A stretch of 64,000 nucleotides of DNA from Coptis chinensis. Taxonomy: Eukaryota; Streptophyta; Magnoliopsida; Ranunculales; Ranunculaceae. Each line of letters starts with the position of its first letter. Within the stretch, counting starts at the first letter, position 1. The stretch covers positions 91,971,501-92,035,500 of the forward strand of contig CM027381.1 in NCBI GenBank assembly GCA_015680905.1, written 5' to 3'. Shown here piece by piece: positions 34,967-46,711 of the stretch. Under the pieces are notes generated by a model. It was not told the DNA's origin. It did not search any database and worked only from the letters and a program-made list of their open reading frames with translations. The translations under genes and the position numbers were made by a program.

Positions 34967-37900
34967 ATGACATCAGTTTGTTCATCGTCAAATTCCCAAG
35001 TAGAAACCCTAGCCCTAACAACCTTAATCCCAAATCTCCCAAACGATATCTCCTCCCTAATTCTCTCATTCATTCCATTTTCTCACCATTCTCGTCTTAA
35101 ACCCACGTGCAAATCATGGAAACATTTCTTCTCCTCAAAACCACCAAATTTCTCTCTCCGACAAAAATACTCCCATCTTTTATGTTTATTCCCACAGGAC
35201 CCCTCAATCTCACCACCTTTTTTATTCGATCCTAAAAACCTCGCTTGGCGTCCAATTCCACCTATGCCATGCAACTCACAGCTCTACGGATTAACTAACT
35301 TCATTTCCATTGCTTTCAATTATCATTTGTACGTCATTGGTGGCTCCTTGTTCGACGCCAGGTCGTTTCCTATGGACCGCCCATCCGCGTCTGCCTCCAT
35401 TTATAGGTTTGATATGTTTACTAATCACTGGGTCTGTTTATCGCCTATGTTATCGGCTCGGGGGAGTTTTGCGTGTGCCGCCGTCAATGGGGGGATTATT
35501 GTCGCTGGTGGCGGCTCTAGACATGCTATGTTCGGGGCAGCTGGAAGTAGGATGAGTTCAGTGGAGAGATATGATGTGGACAAAAATGAGTGGGTGGAGA
35601 TGGATGGGTTACCCAGGTTTCGAGCTGGGTGTGTTGGGTTTTTAATTGGGAATGGTGAGGAGATGGAGTTTTGGGTTATGGGTGGGTATGGTGAGTCGAG
35701 GACAGTTTCGGGGGTTTTTCCAGTCGATGAGTATTATAGAGATGGTGTGGTTTTGGAGTTGAAGAGTGGAGGGAAGTGGAGAGAGATTGAGAATATGTGG
35801 GAAGAAGGAGAGAGGAGGAGATTGGGTAATGTAGTTGTTCTTGATGGGGAAGACGGTGAGGAGCCTGGGATTTTTATGCTTGATGGTGCTGATATTTTCA
35901 GGTAACTCCTTGAAAATTGTGCTTGTTAAATGTCACAGTGATCTAATAACTGTGTCGTTTGAAATCCCCTCTGCTGTCATTTGTTTAGTTATTTGGTTTT
36001 CCTATGAATGCTAGTTACATTATGGATTGATTTATTTGACGGAAGTAATTATACTTTGCTAAATGTCAAAGTTTATTGGATAATTGTCTTGTTTTTAGAG
36101 ATTAATTAGATGTCGTGATTGCTTTGAGATTTCTATCTTTGGTTATGTTTATGATGCATATATGTCTATACCAAAGTTGTCAAACTCGATGAACTTTTTG
36201 AAAAATTATTTTGTTTATCAATCTCATATGTTTTACAGTCCAATTTATGCTAGTTAAGTCAAGGACTAATCCATTTGACTTTAAGCACAGAACAGTAAAA
36301 TTCTAAGTTGTTTATATAGCAGCTGCTCCATTGTACTGCTTGGTCTGCATGAGAAAAAGTTGCACACCTTTTGTCACCTTTGTTGAACAGCTTAGTCATC
36401 TTATGGGCCATCTATTCTTACATTTGACTTATGGATGTCTCTATACGGTTTTAGCTATAAAACTCAAACACATAGCATTCGTTTCTTTTCAGTTTACAAT
36501 TTTATTGTATTATTTTAGGAAGGAATCTTATAGTTCTCACTTCATAGTTGGTTGACGTAGTTTATAGTTTTATAGTTATACGACATACTCTATCTTATAA
36601 ACTTGGCAAAACAGGAATTTCATAGATACTGGTTAAAATTGACTTACTGCATTCCCCAATGTTCAAAGGAGTTCAAGCTGAAACCTGACTTTCATAAGTC
36701 CTAATACACCATGAGGTCCTTGAAGCGAAGGGACTCAATGCAAGATACTTAGGTTTATACTTAGTATATCGTAATCCATCCTCAATTACTGATCTTTAAA
36801 GATTTGGTGATCCTTGAGTCGAGTTCATATAATAGTTATAAGACGCCATTATCTATTTGCCTTTGCTTAATGGTGATTTTGTTTGTACTGTATCGATCTT
36901 TAAAGATGTGCTGATCTTTATTGAGTCCGCTTATTATAACAATTTTATGATGCCAAATCATCTATATATCGTTGCTTAGTGGTGACTTTGTTTGGACTGT
37001 GTGCTTTTGAATTAATGTGTGGTAGCTAATGTCTTGATAAGATAAAGTTTAAGGAAATAGTAATCAATTTATCCATCTGGTTTAGTTTTATAATGTCACA
37101 TGATAGGTTTTTTCCTTGGATGGACGGGCTTGCACCTTGTGCCTCCGTGAGGCATACGCCTTGCTTCGTTTTAGTAAACCGTCGCTAAATAGAACTTTTA
37201 AATAATGGCTTTGATGAGCATATGCATGTTAGGTATTAAACATTTCAAAATCATGGACCTTTTCCTTTTGTTGTTGGGTGTATGCTTTGGTAGTGTAAAC
37301 TGTGTAATGTGGGTATTGGTCAGTTTGGGTTCCCTGCTAGAGTTATGTGGAACTGCTGGGGAGAAAGGGGAGGAGTGGAAGAACGAGGATGGTTACTGTG
37401 GTATCCTCTCTTTTTTCCTCGTCAATCTATTAATCTTCCAGATGATGATGATGATTGGGGATCTGTTTCTGCTGAAGAAGAAGCTAATGATCTTGTGAAT
37501 GATGTGGACTCGAAGAAGAATGTGTACCTTTATAGTTTAGAAAATTTACATAATTGGATTTCTTCCTCGGAGGGATTAATGGTTGATTCTAATCTGATGA
37601 AGGTTGGAGAATATTTGGTGATTTCAGTGGGTGCAGGATCTTCTTTTTGCTCGGTTGGGTGCAGGGTCCCTGAATCGGCTGATATGTTATTATGTTTAAT
37701 GACATTAATCAGTGTTGCCAAGAAGTACGGGTTCGCAGACAATCTGTCAATGTTGTGGTATCTGACACTAGGGATGGCTCAGTTTTCAATGAATTCTGAT
37801 ATTGTTTGTGGGAATACGAGGGGTTCGAAGAGTAAAGAAAAGGCTGGGTGATTGAGGAGAGTGGTAGGTATATTTAAAACTTTAATTGTGATGTTGCAAG

Positions 37901-40438
37901 AATCCAAAAGGGAGAGTTGTGACCAGATATTTGTTAATTACTTGCGGGGAAGTCAGCACATGATTGGGACTTTTCATTCCATCAATCTGGGGGGAAGGGG
38001 AGATTTTTATTTGGGACTGTGATAGAATAAGGGTAGAGGATCAGCTTAAAGGTGCTTTCACGTTTTCTCTACTATGTTTATGTAACGACAGAGAATTCAA
38101 GTGGGTCTTTACTAGTGTTTCTTGTCCTGTAGATGATGCGTTGATGCGGGTAAGGGGTGGTTTTGGTCCGAATTGGAAGATGTTACTGGGTATTGGGATC
38201 TTCCCTGGTGTATTGGGGTGGTTTTAACTCTATAATATTTCCAGTTGAGAAAAGTGGAGGGTGCATTACTGCATTGTGTGTGGATCAAGACAATTGCTTG
38301 GAAGTAGGTATTGTTAATCCTGTTATGAAGAGTGAGTAGAAGACATTATGTTGATGGGATGAAGTTATTTTAGACGTTCATTGATGTAGTATGATTTTAA
38401 GATGGATTCTAGTGTGACATTCGCTAACACATTTTTTCTAGTAAACATTATTGTTTTGTCGGCTAAAAATAACAAAAAAAATGTCAATCTATTAATGTTA
38501 AAGAGTTGCAGTAACGTAAGTAAAATTAAAAGAAAGGAAAAGAAAAGAAAAGGGAGTAGCTTGGAGGCTTCACTAGATGAAACCATGTTCCCAGGTTGTC
38601 ATATTCGTTCAAAACTGAAGTAAACTCTATGAGGGTCCTCCACTTGAATAAAAGTCTTCCGAAAATATTTTGTGAGTACCCTGGACCGTGAGAAGTTTCA
38701 TGTTTTGCCGTAGTATATGCTAAGAAATTTACCTCCCTCCATGTTGATTAGATAACCACATGATTGAAGGAGGTCATTGCGTGCATCCATCTGCCTTGTA
38801 GCTGGGTTGTGTTGTCTAATCTTCTACTCCAGGCTCCAAAGACCAGTCCAAAGTTATTTTTGTATACCACATTACCACTAGTGTAATCTGAGTTATTGTC
38901 AGTTTGGTTCCCTGCGAGAGTTATGTGGAACTTCTATCTATGTCTCTCTCTTTGCAAGTTATTTTCTTATTTTCAGTTAGGTAGATCATTTAGAAGACCA
39001 TCTCTCCAGTTGCATTCTATGGCTCCTGCCAACATTTTAAATTTGCACTTCACATTGAACTTACATCTCTGCTTTTCTTGTTTTTTGAAAAAAAAATTTG
39101 GGATTGTTTCATTTGTATTATTCCATGTCTTATGTAATCACTAAGTTCCATGTCTTATTACACTAAGTTCAAGCTTGTAAAGCTTGGCACATGTATCATT
39201 ACAAAACCAGATCTGCCATTTATTCCAGTTTGAAACTAGTATCTGCATTCCTTTTTATACTCAATACTGTTTGTCCTGTTTTTTATGTTATCCTTTTCCC
39301 CATTCTCCTTTATGAGTCAGAATGCAAGAGTGGTCAGGTTTACAGAGATGCGTGAAACGGTGTGCCTTTAGATCTCCCTGGTGGAGATTTAATGTCATCA
39401 TACTTTTGTTTTATTAGTTAAGATCAGTTGCTTAAAAAAACGCATGGAGGCTCGCACCTTGAGGCTCGCCTCGGAGCCTCACACTTAAAATCGCGTGAGG
39501 CTATTAGCCTCACTCACAGGTAGTGCAAGAGGCTTAAGATTTTTTTAAAATTTATTCGTAGAAGTTGTATCTCCTATTTTGTTTCTAAGTTTGTTGCCAT
39601 TCATTTAATCATGACACATTGTATCTCCAGATCTTTTTTAGTTCTTTATATTTAATAGGTTATATTGACACGCCGTATCGGACACGGGTACGAATTGTCG
39701 GACATGGCAAAATATCAAAATTCAAGGTAAATTACGTGCAATGTGTCCGACACGGACACATGGATACATATCCGACACGGATTTTTTTCAAAATATGGCG
39801 TGTCCATATAACCTAGATATTTATGGATTCTTTAAGTGCGTCTTTTGGACACTGAGGCTTACAGCTCTAACGCCTTTCAGGCTCGCCTTAAGCCTCCAAG
39901 AGGCTTGACGCCTCAAGGCACTTATGCCTTGTTTGTTTTTTTAAAGAAAAAACACTTTATTGAAAATCTAATATCTGCAATCTAATGGAAGACTGCATTA
40001 GTAAACATCAGAAAGCCTTACCCTTCTGTGTTTGGCTTCATATCAAGTTCTTTGAAAACACGAAGACATTTCTTTCCTTTTCTTTTGTTTCTTCGGCACT
40101 TAAGGGTGATGGCTTACCTACCAACCATTGTTCTTCTTTTTCTCAGATACGATATCTCTTCTAATAGATGGCAGAAGGAGTCAAGCGTGCCAAGAACAGC
40201 CCTTGTGGACTTTTGTTTTGGGTTTGCTGCATTGGATGGAGAACTACATGTACTTTCCCCACTTTACACCATTGACTCAAAGGAAAACCGAAGGCCTCGA
40301 CTGCAGAAAAAAGGGGCAACTATTCTCATTCAAATCTACCATCCTAAGAAAAGAGCTTGGAGATCCATGACGACAAAGCCACCTTCCAATTGCTCACTGG
40401 ATTTTAAAACTGTAGTAATGTGCACCATCCGAATATAG
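34967..40438 (+). CDS. F-box/kelch-repeat protein, At3g24760-like (two exons)
   Basis: Exon 1 is 34967-35901, ending TTTTCAG|GTAACT. Exon 2 is 40147-40438, after CTCAG. The join restores AGA TAC GAT and gives about 408 residues. The N-terminal F-box (about residues 20-60) shows LPNDISSLILSFIPFSHHSR and CKSWKHFF. Kelch-type blades follow: YVIGGS, SIYRFDMFTNHWVCLSPMLS, GGIIVAGGGSR, VERYDVDKNEWVEMDGLPRF and FWVMGGYG. Exon 2 gives YDISSNRW and ends YHPKKRAWRS...VMCTIR, matching the C-terminus I know from the Arabidopsis At3g24760 type. F-box proteins dock to SKP1 in SCF ubiquitin ligases, and kelch blades recruit the substrate, which is unknown here. The upstream in-frame ATG at 34904 is possible, but residue 22 starts the F-box-family-like N-terminus. 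The 4.2-kb intron is filled with repeats. No lesion was seen. Confidence 0.9.
36796..36998. repeat. Imperfect tandem duplication (about 99-bp unit) in the F-box gene intron
   Basis: Two copies begin GATCTTTAAAGAT and end with CTTAGTGGTGACTTTGTTTG-like sequence. Divergence is roughly 20 percent. Confidence 0.7.
37309..37851 (+). other. Unidentified 180-codon ORF inside the F-box gene intron
   Basis: A long plus-strand ORF, unusual in this AT-rich intron, reads FPARVMWNCWGERGGVEE near its start, then an acidic run (DDDDDWGS), YLYSLENLHNWISSSEG and VPESADMLLCLMTLISVAKK. GC content and codon variety look protein-like. Further gene-like but interrupted sequence continues to about 38340 (for example LPWCIGVV). 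I do not recognise a family. An imperfect 52-bp direct repeat (37302-37354 and 38881-38932) brackets the segment, and the ORF start lies within its left copy. It may be the remains of an inserted gene or element. Expression is unproven. Confidence 0.35.
39425..39935. repeat. GAGGCTCGCC-rich repeat with a nested palindrome
   Basis: The outer parts (39440-39535 and 39850-39930) consist of GAGGCT/AGCCTC words in both orientations and mirror each other. The same words appear near 37125-37165. Between them lies a separate inverted-repeat element (39656-39815). This is probably a TIR element with degenerate ends, but no target duplication was found. Confidence 0.5.
39656..39815. mobile_element. 160-bp palindromic MITE-like element
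   Basis: Left TAGGTTATATTGACACGCCG and right (read inward) TAGGTTATATGGACACGCCA are inverted repeats. Inside, GTGTCCGACACGGACAC is itself palindromic. No coding capacity. The superfamily is not clear. Confidence 0.6.
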
Positions 40439-40854
40439 ATGTAGTCTTTTAATTTGTGATACAGTAAATCCTTCTTCCACATGGCGAAGGTAATTTGTTT
40501 GTAAGTTCATATTACCTGCTCCAACGCAGACAATGTATGTGCATGTACTTCCTGAAATGTTTTCACTTTCGTTTTTTTTCCTCAAAGGAACATATTTGTA
40601 AATAAATATTAAATGGTTCAATGTAAATTTTGCGAAGAGTATTGATTTGTAGTTCAAGCTTATATATTTTCGAACACTGTTTATTTCAGCAATTCTTTCC
40701 ACGCACTAGTTATCTTGAAAACAGTGTTTGCAAAATTATCTCTTTTGTTGGACAATGAAGTTGCTGAAATGTAAGTCGCTGCCCCTTTTCTCTTGAAATA
40801 ATGCATTTCGCAGACAAAACCAGTGAGGTTATTGTAGGGGAACTGATATTGGAT

Positions 40855-41190
40855 GAGAACCAGGCTCAGAATCAGCAGAATGCAGGGGTTTTCATCAAGG
40901 CACTCAACTGCTGCAAACAGCTTCAGTTCCCCCCAAACTACTAATAGATGGATAACAAAGCAGCACTCAATCTTTTGGAGGAAAAAGACACAAGTATCTC
41001 ATGGACATCAAAGAATATCCTCACTGATGTTGCCCAGATTATGAAAGCTCTAGACTACATAGATATATTATATGTACCTAGAAGTGCTAAATCTACAGCA
41101 CATGTATTAGCTTCTTTTGCTTAGAAGTTATTCCTCCACCATGGCTTTCGAAAGCAGTGGAGGAAGACTAACTCTATATGTAATCTTTTC
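40855..41190 (+). mobile_element. LINE remnant, RNase H end
   Basis: From about 40949 the plus strand encodes MDNKAALNLLEEKDTSISWT, then NILTDVAQIMKALDYIDILY and VPRSAKSTAHVLASFA before a stop. This matches the C-terminal RNase H-like domain of plant L1 LINEs (compare 31624-31964 and 44596-46517). In another frame PPPWLSKAVEED follows, the usual P-P-W-L end. No A tail or target duplication was recognised, so this is an older copy. It lies about 0.4 kb downstream of the F-box gene stop. Confidence 0.7.
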
Positions 41191-41534
41191 TGATATATCT
41201 ATATTTTATATGATGGTTAAAAGACAAAATGTTAACGTTCATCACCATCCTTTTGTTTTTTGTATTAGAAGAACAGTAAGTGATCACTATAAATTTTTCA
41301 TAGGAGGAACGTTATTGGAGACCCATGTTTTGGGGTTGTGGACTTGTGGCTCTTAAGCAATGTGCAATTGAGCCCGATTAGAGAGCTCAACCTGCGGGGC
41401 GAAAGAATATGTGTTCTTCTTTAAGTTCAAATCTTCTAGTGGGAATATTGAACTCATTAATGTCAGATATTGAACATTTTGAAGCTTGGGCAACTAAGTT
41501 TATGTCCTCTGTCCACAGCGTTTAGTTGAATGGA

Positions 41535-41690
41535 GAATCTAAGTTATTGATCACTGAATGCAACCGCAACAACTGAACAAGTATGTGTCATAATCTAAGT
41601 AATGATCACTGAATGCAACCGGAACAACTGAACAAGTATATATGTGCCATAATCTAAGTATTTATCAATGAATGCTAAATGCAAACTGTA
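41535..41690. repeat. About 58-bp tandem repeat, 2.5 copies
   Basis: Units contain GATCACTGAATGCAACCG, ACAACTGAACAAGTAT and CATAATCTAAGTA. The rest of 41200-42890 is AT-rich and shows no gene that I can support. Confidence 0.75.
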
Positions 41691-42894
41691 CCTAGTCTCG
41701 TCTTAGAACTAGTCACGTACACCATTTTTAAGCATGGCGTGCGGAGTGGCGATGATTGTCGACTATTATGGCCACCATTTCATTAAAAAAATTCATTCCC
41801 CCACTCCCCCCTTTTTTATTACTTTAAAACTATGTACGAGTATATTAACATGTCCGTCGACCTTAGTATAATATGGATGACTTTGTGCCCTGAGTTCATC
41901 CCTCATTGTTCAATTTCTTTGTTTTATTTTATGCAGCATAAAAATGTTGACAAGCACAATACCACATGGATTGAACCATCCCAATCTCATACAAATCTGG
42001 ATGCTCTACAGCTCTACTACTAGAAAACACTATTTCCGCTACGTGGATGCTTCTTAGAGATGCGCAATTGCACTCTTTTTTGGATAAAGAATAATATCTT
42101 GTTGGTTAACTAAGAATACACTTATACACATTTATGGAGTGTCTTGGCCGTTCAGAGCAGCCATAATTAGTCTCATTCAGTCATTCTCTTATGTTTTTTC
42201 TATTAAGCCAATAGCACTTGGGCATGAAGATCAAAATTCAATAAATCAAAGTCGTCTATGTTCTTACAAAAAAAGTCGTATACGTTTGTGTGAATTTCTT
42301 AGAATTTAGGCCTACGTATATTCACAGCCTCATAGGTGTAAGTGAGATACCAGAGTCTCTAGTCTCTACAGTCTACAGAAGTTTTTGGTTCCCAGAATTG
42401 GACAAGAAAACTACACATTAATACTAAAACAGTAAACAGTCTAACCAGAATATGCCAGAAAAGTCCCTAAAAGTATCAGGGCGAAAATACGGTGTCGGAA
42501 TCTTTGCATATGTCTAGCATTAGGGGAGTATAGGATCCTTACAATGCATATAAAATTCAATAACACAAAATTTCCTTGCATGGCTTGAAATGAAGAATGA
42601 TTTGTGCAGCACAAGAAAGAAATGTCAAGAAAATGTATCAAAATTGCTGAGTTATACGTCTAAAATCAACTATATAATGGAAAATTCAATACATTGACAC
42701 ATTGTATGCGTTTCTACATGATTATTAAAACTTAAAAGAAGGACTAGCAAATCATACCTTGAGATTTAACTTCAAATCCAACTAGCACTCTTACGACCCA
42801 TTCAATTTCTTGTGAAAATGAAATCCTAATAGTCAACAGTACGTACATTCAAAGTCCTTCGAATGAAGAACTAGATTTTACAACTCGGTGTGCA

Positions 42895-42902
42895 TATAAA
42901 TA
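42895..42902 (+). promoter_or_regulatory. TATA box of the CTNIP/SCREW peptide gene
   Basis: TATAAATA stands 44 bp upstream of the ATG at 42946, preceding a CACATACACATA repeat that would form the short 5' UTR. Position and sequence fit a plant core promoter. Confidence 0.6.
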
Positions 42903-42945
42903 CACCTACACATACACATACACATACTTCTCATTATTCTCTAAC

Positions 42946-43164
42946 ATGGGGTACAAAAGCATGGGTTTAGTACTTGTATTTTGCGTTCTTTTACTACTAT
43001 TCCATCAATACGAAGCAAGTAGAGTTTTGCGTGAAGAAGGTTCGATCAAGAAAGCAGAATTTCTATTAAAATCTATTCTACGGGGTCCTGTCCCTTCTTC
43101 TGGATCTTCTGGGTGCACCAACATTCCAGGTGTCAGTGGACCTAGTTGTCCACCATTCCCTTAA
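42946..43164 (+). CDS. CTNIP/SCREW-type secreted signalling peptide precursor
   Basis: Single-exon ORF of 72 residues. Residues 1-24 form a signal peptide (MGYKSMGLVLVFCVLLLLFH, cleavage likely after QYEA). A variable, charged middle (SRVLREEGSIKKAEFL) is followed by the conserved C-terminus RGPVPSSGSSG and CTNIPGVSGPSCPPFP with Cys57 and Cys68. The C-T-N-I-P core followed by a second cysteine defines the CTNIP (SCREW) phytocytokines, which in Arabidopsis are perceived by the receptor kinase HSL3 (NUT), recruit BAK1-type coreceptors and affect defence and water loss. The length fits the family (about 70-80). A TATA box lies at 42895. No sibling copy is seen nearby. Assignment rests on the motif, not on an alignment. 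Confidence 0.85.
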   Translation: MGYKSMGLVLVFCVLLLLFHQYEASRVLREEGSIKKAEFLLKSILRGPVPSSGSSGCTNIPGVSGPSCPPFP

Positions 43165-44581
43165 TTGAACTCTTTGGGCGATGCTTTCATTCGTCGTAAC
43201 ACCTCTGTAAGTCGCAGTGATGCAGTGTGTCGATGCAAAGTTATCAGATATGATTGCTACAATGTTCATGTCCTAATTTGGTGCAGCTCAAAAGTCTTGG
43301 GTCTGGGCACATTCACGAATTCTTTATTCATTTTGTAGCTGTTCTTTATCCTTGTTTTCACTTAGAATTTGTAATTAATACGTAGCAATATCATGCATCC
43401 AAAAATTTGAAACTTTTTAGATACGTAGAGTTTGAGTTGGAGGCCGGAGGAGGAAATAATGCTAGACTAGCAGTATATGTTGTATCATATGTGCATATTT
43501 ATTTATAATATTCTCGTAAGTTGATTGTATTCTTCTGGCATAAATATAATTGAGCAAAATTTACAACTCGACAGGACGACAACTACTGAAAAAACTAGTG
43601 TATTTAGCACGGTACATATTTTTCCCGTGAGATTCAATTACTTCAGTGGCGCGTAATACATCCAAAACTGGTGAACCATTGCTCTGAATCGAACAATATA
43701 TCACAAAATATCAGACACAATTACCAGCTAGAGATAGCTGTGATATGGAGATATTCAAGCTTGCATGCGTGCTATCTAAACCATGGCTAAAAACAAAAAA
43801 AATTACTTTAAGTCGTGGTATGAGAGGGATCAAATAAGAGGTAATGCTCGACCAAATCAGTTGCATGGGTAGGGTCAAGATTAAGCCATATAACACAAGT
43901 CGAAGGCATGGAGAAGGTGGCAGCTGAGGCATTTGAATGGCAAGCCAGACGCTACTTGGAGAGTAGGGTCTCTTGTGAAAGAAAACAATTAGCGATCTTA
44001 GTACAGAATCCCCGTCATATTAAAATATTAAATTAGGCAAAATATAAAATGGTCTAACTAGCCATCTTTTTGTGTGGTGATGTGCGTTGAATATCATATT
44101 AAATTAGGCAGAATTAAACAAAATGACGTTATGATCTTCATTACTTGTAGCACACTACTTGGTTCCTCTTGTGGCATTTTCTCTCTTTTTCCTTCTTTTC
44201 TTATCTGGATGGAATAAGTCTAATTAATTTGATTAGGATAGTGGCGTTGAATATTATCAAAATCTAATGAGTGCAACATTCTCTGACAATGAACTGCCCC
44301 TTGATTTACGCCTAGGTTTGCTTTATATATACTCTGACAAAACAGTTTGTTTTTTTTTTTTGTTTTTTTTTTCCGACTGCAAAACACACATTTAATAATA
44401 GTTTAAACAGAGTGCGAGAAAGAGAACGCGAGATTTTTTAACTCCATAACTGCATCTATCATTAACTAAGCCGCACAAAAGTGGCCAAAATGCTAGCTAA
44501 TTTATTTCTTCCTGTAGTTGAACCTAGAATACATTGAACCCTTTCCTCATTTATCTAATGCAGAAACTTGCAAAAAACTTC
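43165..44581. other. Spacer between the peptide gene and the LINE
   Basis: Includes the presumed 3' UTR of the peptide gene to about 43400. The rest is AT-rich, with T-rich tracts near 44350, and no recognised gene. Confidence 0.5.
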
Positions 44582-44595
44582 ACCCTTCTATTGAG

Positions 44596-46517
44596 GTTTT
44601 TTTTTTGAATGATAGCTATTAATCAAATTCTTACATAGATTGTTCCTCTTGTATCCTCAATAATTTTAGTCAATTGTTCATCTAGAGGGGGTATAAAATA
44701 CAAAAGAGTCTCGAGAGAGTCCTTAACACACTTAGCCAATAAATCTGCAGCCCGACTAGTCTCCCTATAGCAATAGTTGACACTACTGTAACTGAGTTTC
44801 TTCCTTTTGCTCCCGATAGATAGTACAATATTCTGACAATACCATGGTGGTGTAGTCAAGCCATTAACTATACTCACAGCAATCATAGAGTCAAAGTACA
44901 CCTGTACTTTGGTAATGCCATGTTTCAGACACCCCTCTAACCCCGCATCAATAGCCATTAGCTCCTGTTGAAGTATAGACCTCTTTGGGTTAGAGCCCAT
45001 GTAGGCAAAATGCACTGTGCCATCTTCTTTTTTTGCAATACCACCGAATCCTTGGTGCGGAAGGAGTCAAAGACCCATCCGTGTTTAACTTAACATGGTG
45101 CGGATCAAGTTTACGCCATTGGCGATAAATAGGTTCCTTTGCATGGTAGTTTGCATCTATACCAAGGTTTTGAAGAAGGACTCTCTTTGAAGTGGAATGC
45201 GGTATATCCTTTACAACCCTTTGTATGTATAGCTTCAAATCTTCTAGTATTCTCACCATGACCAGCTGAGGGGGACGATACTTTTTTTGAAAGATTCTAG
45301 TGTTTCTCTCAGCCCAAATAGCACTTACGGTAACACATATGTATGCTCCTCTGATATCACCTTCCATAGAACTATTTCTGCAAATCTACAAAATATTATG
45401 CCACTCATTGTTAGAGTCTACTACTCTGAAACTCATACCAATCTTTGCTTTGACCCCACTCCACACTCTCTTTGTGTAAGAACACTCAAAGAATAAGTGT
45501 TCGGAGTTTTCTCTTGCTGTTACTCCACATAAACTATATTTTGAATGATTGATTATACCTTTGTTAACCAACCTGTCTTGAGTGGAGAGACTACCAAAGA
45601 ATAGTTGCCAAGTGCAAAAAGAATGTTTAAGGATCGCCAATTTTCCCCAAACAAGCTTGGACCATGTGACTTTGTTCTTAACCTTCTTTAGTGCTATATA
45701 AGCAAATCGAGCACTGAATTTTCCTGAATGAGTTAGAGACCAAACTACTTAAACCTTATTCATGGGATCATATATATCCGTTCTTAGTATCTTGGTTTTC
45801 AAGTCACACTCTGGGAGAGAGAGAACTATGTCATTCCACCTGCCATTTGAGATCAGTTCACTAACTTTGGCTTTCTCACCAAGCTATAGCATATGTCTAA
45901 CATTGTTATCCCATAGAAGGGGTGTCTCTGTACACCACAAGTCATTCCAAATGAAAGTGTCATCTCCATTAGCAATAATGTTTCTCGTAAACTTCATAGC
46001 AGTCTTCCTATGCTCTAAAATGCCTCTCCATACCCATGAGCAGTCCTTAAAAGCTTTCATAGTCTAGAAATGTTTGTTTTTAATGTTATGAGTCCACACC
46101 CAGTTACCCCATAAAGAATTCTCTCTTGATGCTAGTTTGAACATTAATCCACAATACACAACTATATTCCATGTGTGGAGATCAATCATGTTCAACCCCC
46201 TTTCATCTTTCAAGCATCGGAGTAGCTCATGACTAGCCTTGTGTAAACACTTAGTTAGAGATGGACCAGACCAGACAACTCTGTTGCAAATTTTATTAAC
46301 CTTGTCGAGCACAGTTTTAGACACTACAAAGGTCCTAGACCAGTAAGTGTGGAAAGAAGAAAGAACAGAGTGAGTCAGCTATAGTCTTCTGGCATGAGAG
46401 AGAACTCTATTCTTCCAATTAGAGATTCTGCTAGTGATACTCTCAATGAGAGGTAAGCAGTCTTTTACTCCAAGTCTAGACGCAAAGAGAGTATTGGATT
46501 GTTCTGAACTCAATGAT
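44596..46517 (-). mobile_element. 5'-truncated L1-type LINE with 14-bp target duplication
   Basis: The minus-strand element encodes the end of the reverse transcriptase (RLGVKDCLPLIESITSRISN, SHARRL, then VNKICNRVVWSG), then a zinc-knuckle zf-RVT region (QDRLVNKGI, YSLCGVTARENSEHLFFECS) and a C-terminal RNase H-like domain (HHVKLNTDGSL, QQELMAIDAGLEGC, VQVYFDSMIAVSI, ETSRAADLLAKC). It ends with an A tail at 44596-44606. The flanks carry an exact 14-bp duplication (CTCAATAGAAGGGT on the minus strand, 44582-44595 and 46518-46531). The 5' half of ORF2 and all of ORF1 are missing. The remaining reading frame has several stops and at least two frame changes, for example after ARRL near 46380 and between LTPSAP and the SILQQEL segment near 45030. 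It landed about 180 bp downstream of the AIR carboxylase gene. Confidence 0.92.
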
Positions 46518-46711
46518 ACCCTTCTATTGAGTTACTTTCGCGCCACAGTAAAATCTCCAGTGATGATAACGGTTCAACAATAATACTTCAAAGTTTTTCG
46601 TGAACCATTTCCAACTCAATTTGGATGGAGACCTCAAGTCAACCCAACAATTTTTGAAAAGGAGGCAGTTGTTGATACATGAAAGATGAACGAATGGGAG
46701 AATATGCTGAC

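Noticed and set aside
42946-43164. IDA, CLE or PIP peptide precursor
   Set aside because: The C-terminus lacks the PIPPS, RxVPxGPNPLHN-type and SGPSxxGxGH signatures, whereas CTNIP and the paired cysteines are present.
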